A stretch of 64,000 nucleotides of DNA from Streptomyces sp. 378 (GTDB lineage: Bacteria > Actinomycetota > Actinomycetes > Streptomycetales > Streptomycetaceae). A model generated the notes under the pieces. The model had not been told where the DNA came from. It was given only the letters and a program-made list of their open reading frames with translations, and did not search any database. Location: the NCBI RefSeq assembly GCF_030124145.1, contig NZ_JASKMS010000006.1:248001-312000 (forward strand), read 5' to 3'. This document shows positions 62,102 to 64,000 of the stretch, one piece after another (position 1 is the stretch's first letter; each line of letters begins with the position of its first letter). Position numbers and translations under genes: made by a program.

Positions 62102-62758
62102 ATGCGCAGGTTCCCGCACGGCATCAGGTTCGGCGGCCCGGCCGACGCCGCCATGGCGGCCGTGACGGTGTTCGCCCTGTGCTCGGGGGCGTGGCTGCTG
62201 CGCGACGGAGCCGGGGCGCACGCCCCGCCGCAGCCGTCCGCCGCGCAGGCCCGGGCCGGGCTCGACGGCCGGGCCGGTGAGCGGCCCGCCGCGCCCGCGC
62301 TGCCGCCCTCGCCGCCCGACCGCATCCGCATCCCGGCGATCCGGGTGAACGCGCCGCTGACCGGGCTCGGCCTGACGAGGACCGGCAGTCTCGACGTACC
62401 GCCCGCCGCGGACGAGAACCTCGCCGGCTGGTACGAGGCCGGCACCACCCCCGGCGAGCGGGGCACCGCGATCGTCGCCGGCCACGTCGACACCGCCGAC
62501 GGGCCCGCCGTCTTCTACCACCTCGGCGCCCTGACCAAGGGCAGCACGATCGAGGTGGACCGGCGGGACGGCGGCGTCGCGGTGTTCACCGTGGACGCCG
62601 TCGAGGTGTACGCCGCGAGGGACTTCCCCGACGAGAAGGTTTACGGCGCCGCCTCCCGGCCCGAGTTGCGGGTCATCACCTGCGGCGGCGGCTGGTCACG
62701 CGGCACCGGTTACCAGGGGAACGTCGTCGTCTTCGCTCACCTGACCGGCAGCCGGTGA
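62102..62758 (+). CDS. Class F sortase
   Basis: 218 residues from the ATG at 62102 (AGGAAAGGGG upstream). Membrane helix ~16-33, a proline-rich stalk, then the sortase barrel: RIRIPAIRVNAPLTGLGL, GTAIVAGHVDT with His128, VITCGGGWSR with Cys194 and probable catalytic Arg200. Class F sortases of actinobacteria transpeptidate surface proteins, but few substrates are known. The last 63 bases overlap the convergent HxlR gene. Confidence 0.88.
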   Translation: MRRFPHGIRFGGPADAAMAAVTVFALCSGAWLLRDGAGAHAPPQPSAAQARAGLDGRAGERPAAPALPPSPPDRIRIPAIRVNAPLTGLGLTRTGSLDVPPAADENLAGWYEAGTTPGERGTAIVAGHVDTADGPAVFYHLGALTKGSTIEVDRRDGGVAVFTVDAVEVYAARDFPDEKVYGAASRPELRVITCGGGWSRGTGYQGNVVVFAHLTGSR

Positions 62759-63094
62759 GGCTCCCAGGACGTTGGCCCTCCCCCAGGCCCCCAGCGGCTC
62801 CAGCGCCTCGTTCAGGGACACGCCCCTCGGCGTCAGCGAGTACTCCACGCGGGGCGGAACCTCGTCGTACGCCTCGCGGTGCACCAGGCCGTCGGCCTCC
62901 ATCTCCCGCAGGTGCGCGGCGAGCACCTTCTCGGTGACGCCCGGCAGCTCGCGGCGCAGCTCCCCGAAGCGGCACGGCCGCTCGTTCAGCGCCCAGAGGA
63001 TCAGCACCTTCCACTTGCCGCCGATCACCTCCATCGCCGCGTCGATCCCGCACACGTACGCCCCCGGCCGCCGTCCTGTCGTCCCCATGCCCAC
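62696..63094 (-). CDS. HxlR family regulator
   Basis: 132 residues from a GTG at 63094 (GGGAGGG upstream; ATG at 63088 also possible). Winged helix with conserved Cys15 (YVCGIDAAMEVIGGKWKVLIL), RFGELRRELPGVTEKVLAAHL and VEYSLTPRG. The conserved cysteine is the redox sensor in some HxlR proteins. The last 21 residues are encoded over the sortase 3-prime end. Divergent from an NAD(P)-binding reductase gene, the arrangement typical for HxlR and its target. Confidence 0.9.
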   Translation of the reverse strand: MGMGTTGRRPGAYVCGIDAAMEVIGGKWKVLILWALNERPCRFGELRRELPGVTEKVLAAHLREMEADGLVHREAYDEVPPRVEYSLTPRGVSLNEALEPLGAWGRANVLGASPAAGQVSEDDDVPLVTGAA

Positions 63095-63138
63095 CCTCGC
63101 CCTCCCGCTGCCTGGACCCTTCCCCCGGGGTAACCACC

Positions 63139-63157
63139 CACTTCGAAGTGCGTACTT
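63139..63157. promoter_or_regulatory. Palindrome in the HxlR/reductase divergent gap
   Basis: CACTTCGAAGTG (63139-63150) is a perfect 12-bp palindrome, overlapped by the near-palindrome AAGTGCGTACTT (63146-63157). They sit mid-way in the 98-bp gap between the HxlR start and the start at 63193, where an HxlR dimer would be expected to bind. Confidence 0.6.
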
Positions 63158-63192
63158 GAGCAGGCGCTCCCCCTACGACGAGCCTAAACGCC

Positions 63193-64000
63193 ATGACCGA
63201 CACCGCAGTTGCCTTCTCCCGTACCCCTCTCACTCTGCTCGGCACCGGGGCCATGGGCACCGCCCTCGCCCGCGTCTGGCTGGCCGCCGGGCACGAGGTG
63301 ACCGTCTGGAACCGCACCGCCGCCCGCGCCGAGCCCCTCGCCGCCGAGGGCGCCACGGTCGTCCGGACCGCCGCGGAGGCGGTGGCCGCGCACCGCCTCG
63401 TGATCGCCTGCCTGCTCGACGACGCCTCCGTGGGCGAGGCCCTCGACGGGGTCGATCTGGCCGGGCGGGACCTGGTGAACCTCACCACCGGCACCCCGGC
63501 CCAGGGCCGTGCGCGCGCCGCCTGGGCCGAGGCGCGCGGCGCGCGGTATCTGGACGCGGGGATCATGGCCGTTCCGCCGATGATCGGCGTGCCGGACTCC
63601 GGGGGCTACGTCTTCTACAGCGGTTCCCCCGAGCTGTTCGAGGAGCACCGCGACACCCTCGCCGTCCCGGCCGGCACCCGCTACGTCGGGGCCGATCCGG
63701 GCTTCGCCGCGCTGCACGACGTGGCGCTGCTGAGCGCGATGAGCGGCATGTTCGCGGGCATCACCCACGCGTTCGCGCTGATCCGCCCGGAGGACATCGC
63801 ACCGAAGGACTTCGCACCGCTGCTGGTGGACTGGCTGACGGCGATGGCCCCGGCCGTGCACCAGAGCGCCGATCAGATCCAGAACGGCGACTACACCCGC
63901 AACGTCGTCTCCAACCTCGCGATGCAGGTCGCGGGCAACACCACCCTGCTGCGCACGGCCGAGGAGCAGCGGGTCAGCCCGGAGCTGCTGACGCCGTACA
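63193..64000 (+). CDS. NAD(P)-dependent imine-reductase/hydroxyacid-dehydrogenase-like protein (cut at right edge)
   Basis: 269 codons from the ATG at 63193, open to the end of the window. N-terminal dinucleotide motif LLGTGAMGTALARVWLAAGH, VWNRTAARAEPL typical of NADP preference, LTTGTPAQGRA, and AGIMAVPPMIGVPDSGGYVFYSGSPELFEEH, then all-helical dimer residues. This is the pattern of imine reductases within the beta-hydroxyacid dehydrogenase family. Regulated most likely by the divergent HxlR protein. The last ~20 residues are missing. Confidence 0.88.
   Translation, partial: MTDTAVAFSRTPLTLLGTGAMGTALARVWLAAGHEVTVWNRTAARAEPLAAEGATVVRTAAEAVAAHRLVIACLLDDASVGEALDGVDLAGRDLVNLTTGTPAQGRARAAWAEARGARYLDAGIMAVPPMIGVPDSGGYVFYSGSPELFEEHRDTLAVPAGTRYVGADPGFAALHDVALLSAMSGMFAGITHAFALIRPEDIAPKDFAPLLVDWLTAMAPAVHQSADQIQNGDYTRNVVSNLAMQVAGNTTLLRTAEEQRVSPELLTPY

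Overview
The window is high-GC actinomycete chromosome, almost certainly Streptomyces. The evidence is the extreme third-position GC of every gene, frequent GTG starts with ATGA/GTGA gene overlaps, a HrdA-type sigma factor, an Mbl-type MreB protein, a malonyl-CoA synthetase very like S. coelicolor MatB, DUF6411 and SAV_2336-type proteins, and three copies of a dispersed GGGAACTGCGCGACCAGCC element that I recognise from Streptomyces intergenic DNA. From memory (not checked), the gene order matches the S. coelicolor core region running from matB through mbl, hrdA and dnaG to the SoxR-regulated FMN reductase. I see no prophage, CRISPR array, insertion sequence or large polyketide/NRPS cluster.

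Left part (1-23.3 kb). A truncated FAD monooxygenase faces an SMP-30/IclR pair across a 149-bp tandem repeat array. Next come a TerD/PD-(D/E)xK nuclease fusion behind two perfect palindromes, a PucR-type regulator with a tiny membrane protein, and a DUF3068 protein. From 8.4 to 19.0 kb lies one tightly overlapped operon: GT4 glycosyltransferase, two Class I methyltransferases, a giant AftD-like GT-C enzyme, a condensation-fold acyltransferase, a DMT membrane protein, a Trm112-like protein without its cysteines, an FkbM methyltransferase and an unknown protein. It looks like a pathway for an undescribed modified surface glycan. An MFS remnant, an ATP-grasp enzyme and the matB/acyl-CoA carboxyltransferase pair follow.

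Centre (23.3-45.4 kb). The most unusual locus is 23.4-30.8 kb: Trypco1 protein, trypsin-like protease with a VMAP-C-like tail, MoxR AAA+ ATPase, and a 1427-residue SAV_2336-type protein carrying a pseudokinase, a winged helix, a possible cyclase remnant and a dead HAD domain. This has the make-up of the NTP-dependent (vWA-MoxR-VMAP) conflict systems. It is followed by mbl, a regulatory set (MEDS-ATPase kinase, STAS protein, STAS-ANTAR protein), a repeat-rich spacer, a CtaG-like protein, small proteins, a YihY-family protein, a fusion of a squalene/phytoene-synthase-like enzyme with a cis-prenyltransferase, three tRNA genes, a YtxH-like protein, an FGGY kinase and a heterodimeric ABC exporter.

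Right part (45.4-64 kb). Housekeeping genes hrdA, dnaG and dgt occur with a ferredoxin-reductase-like flavoprotein and a CbiX-type chelatase. Next are a SanA/YdcF protein, a three-gene operon (adenylation enzyme, ferric-reductase-like membrane flavoprotein, enoyl-CoA hydratase), a molybdopterin assimilatory nitrate reductase, a gamma-glutamylcyclotransferase-like protein, an FMN reductase with a ten-copy nine-residue repeat behind a near-perfect SoxR box, a class F sortase with a secreted protein, and an HxlR regulator divergent from an NAD-dependent reductase that runs off the end.
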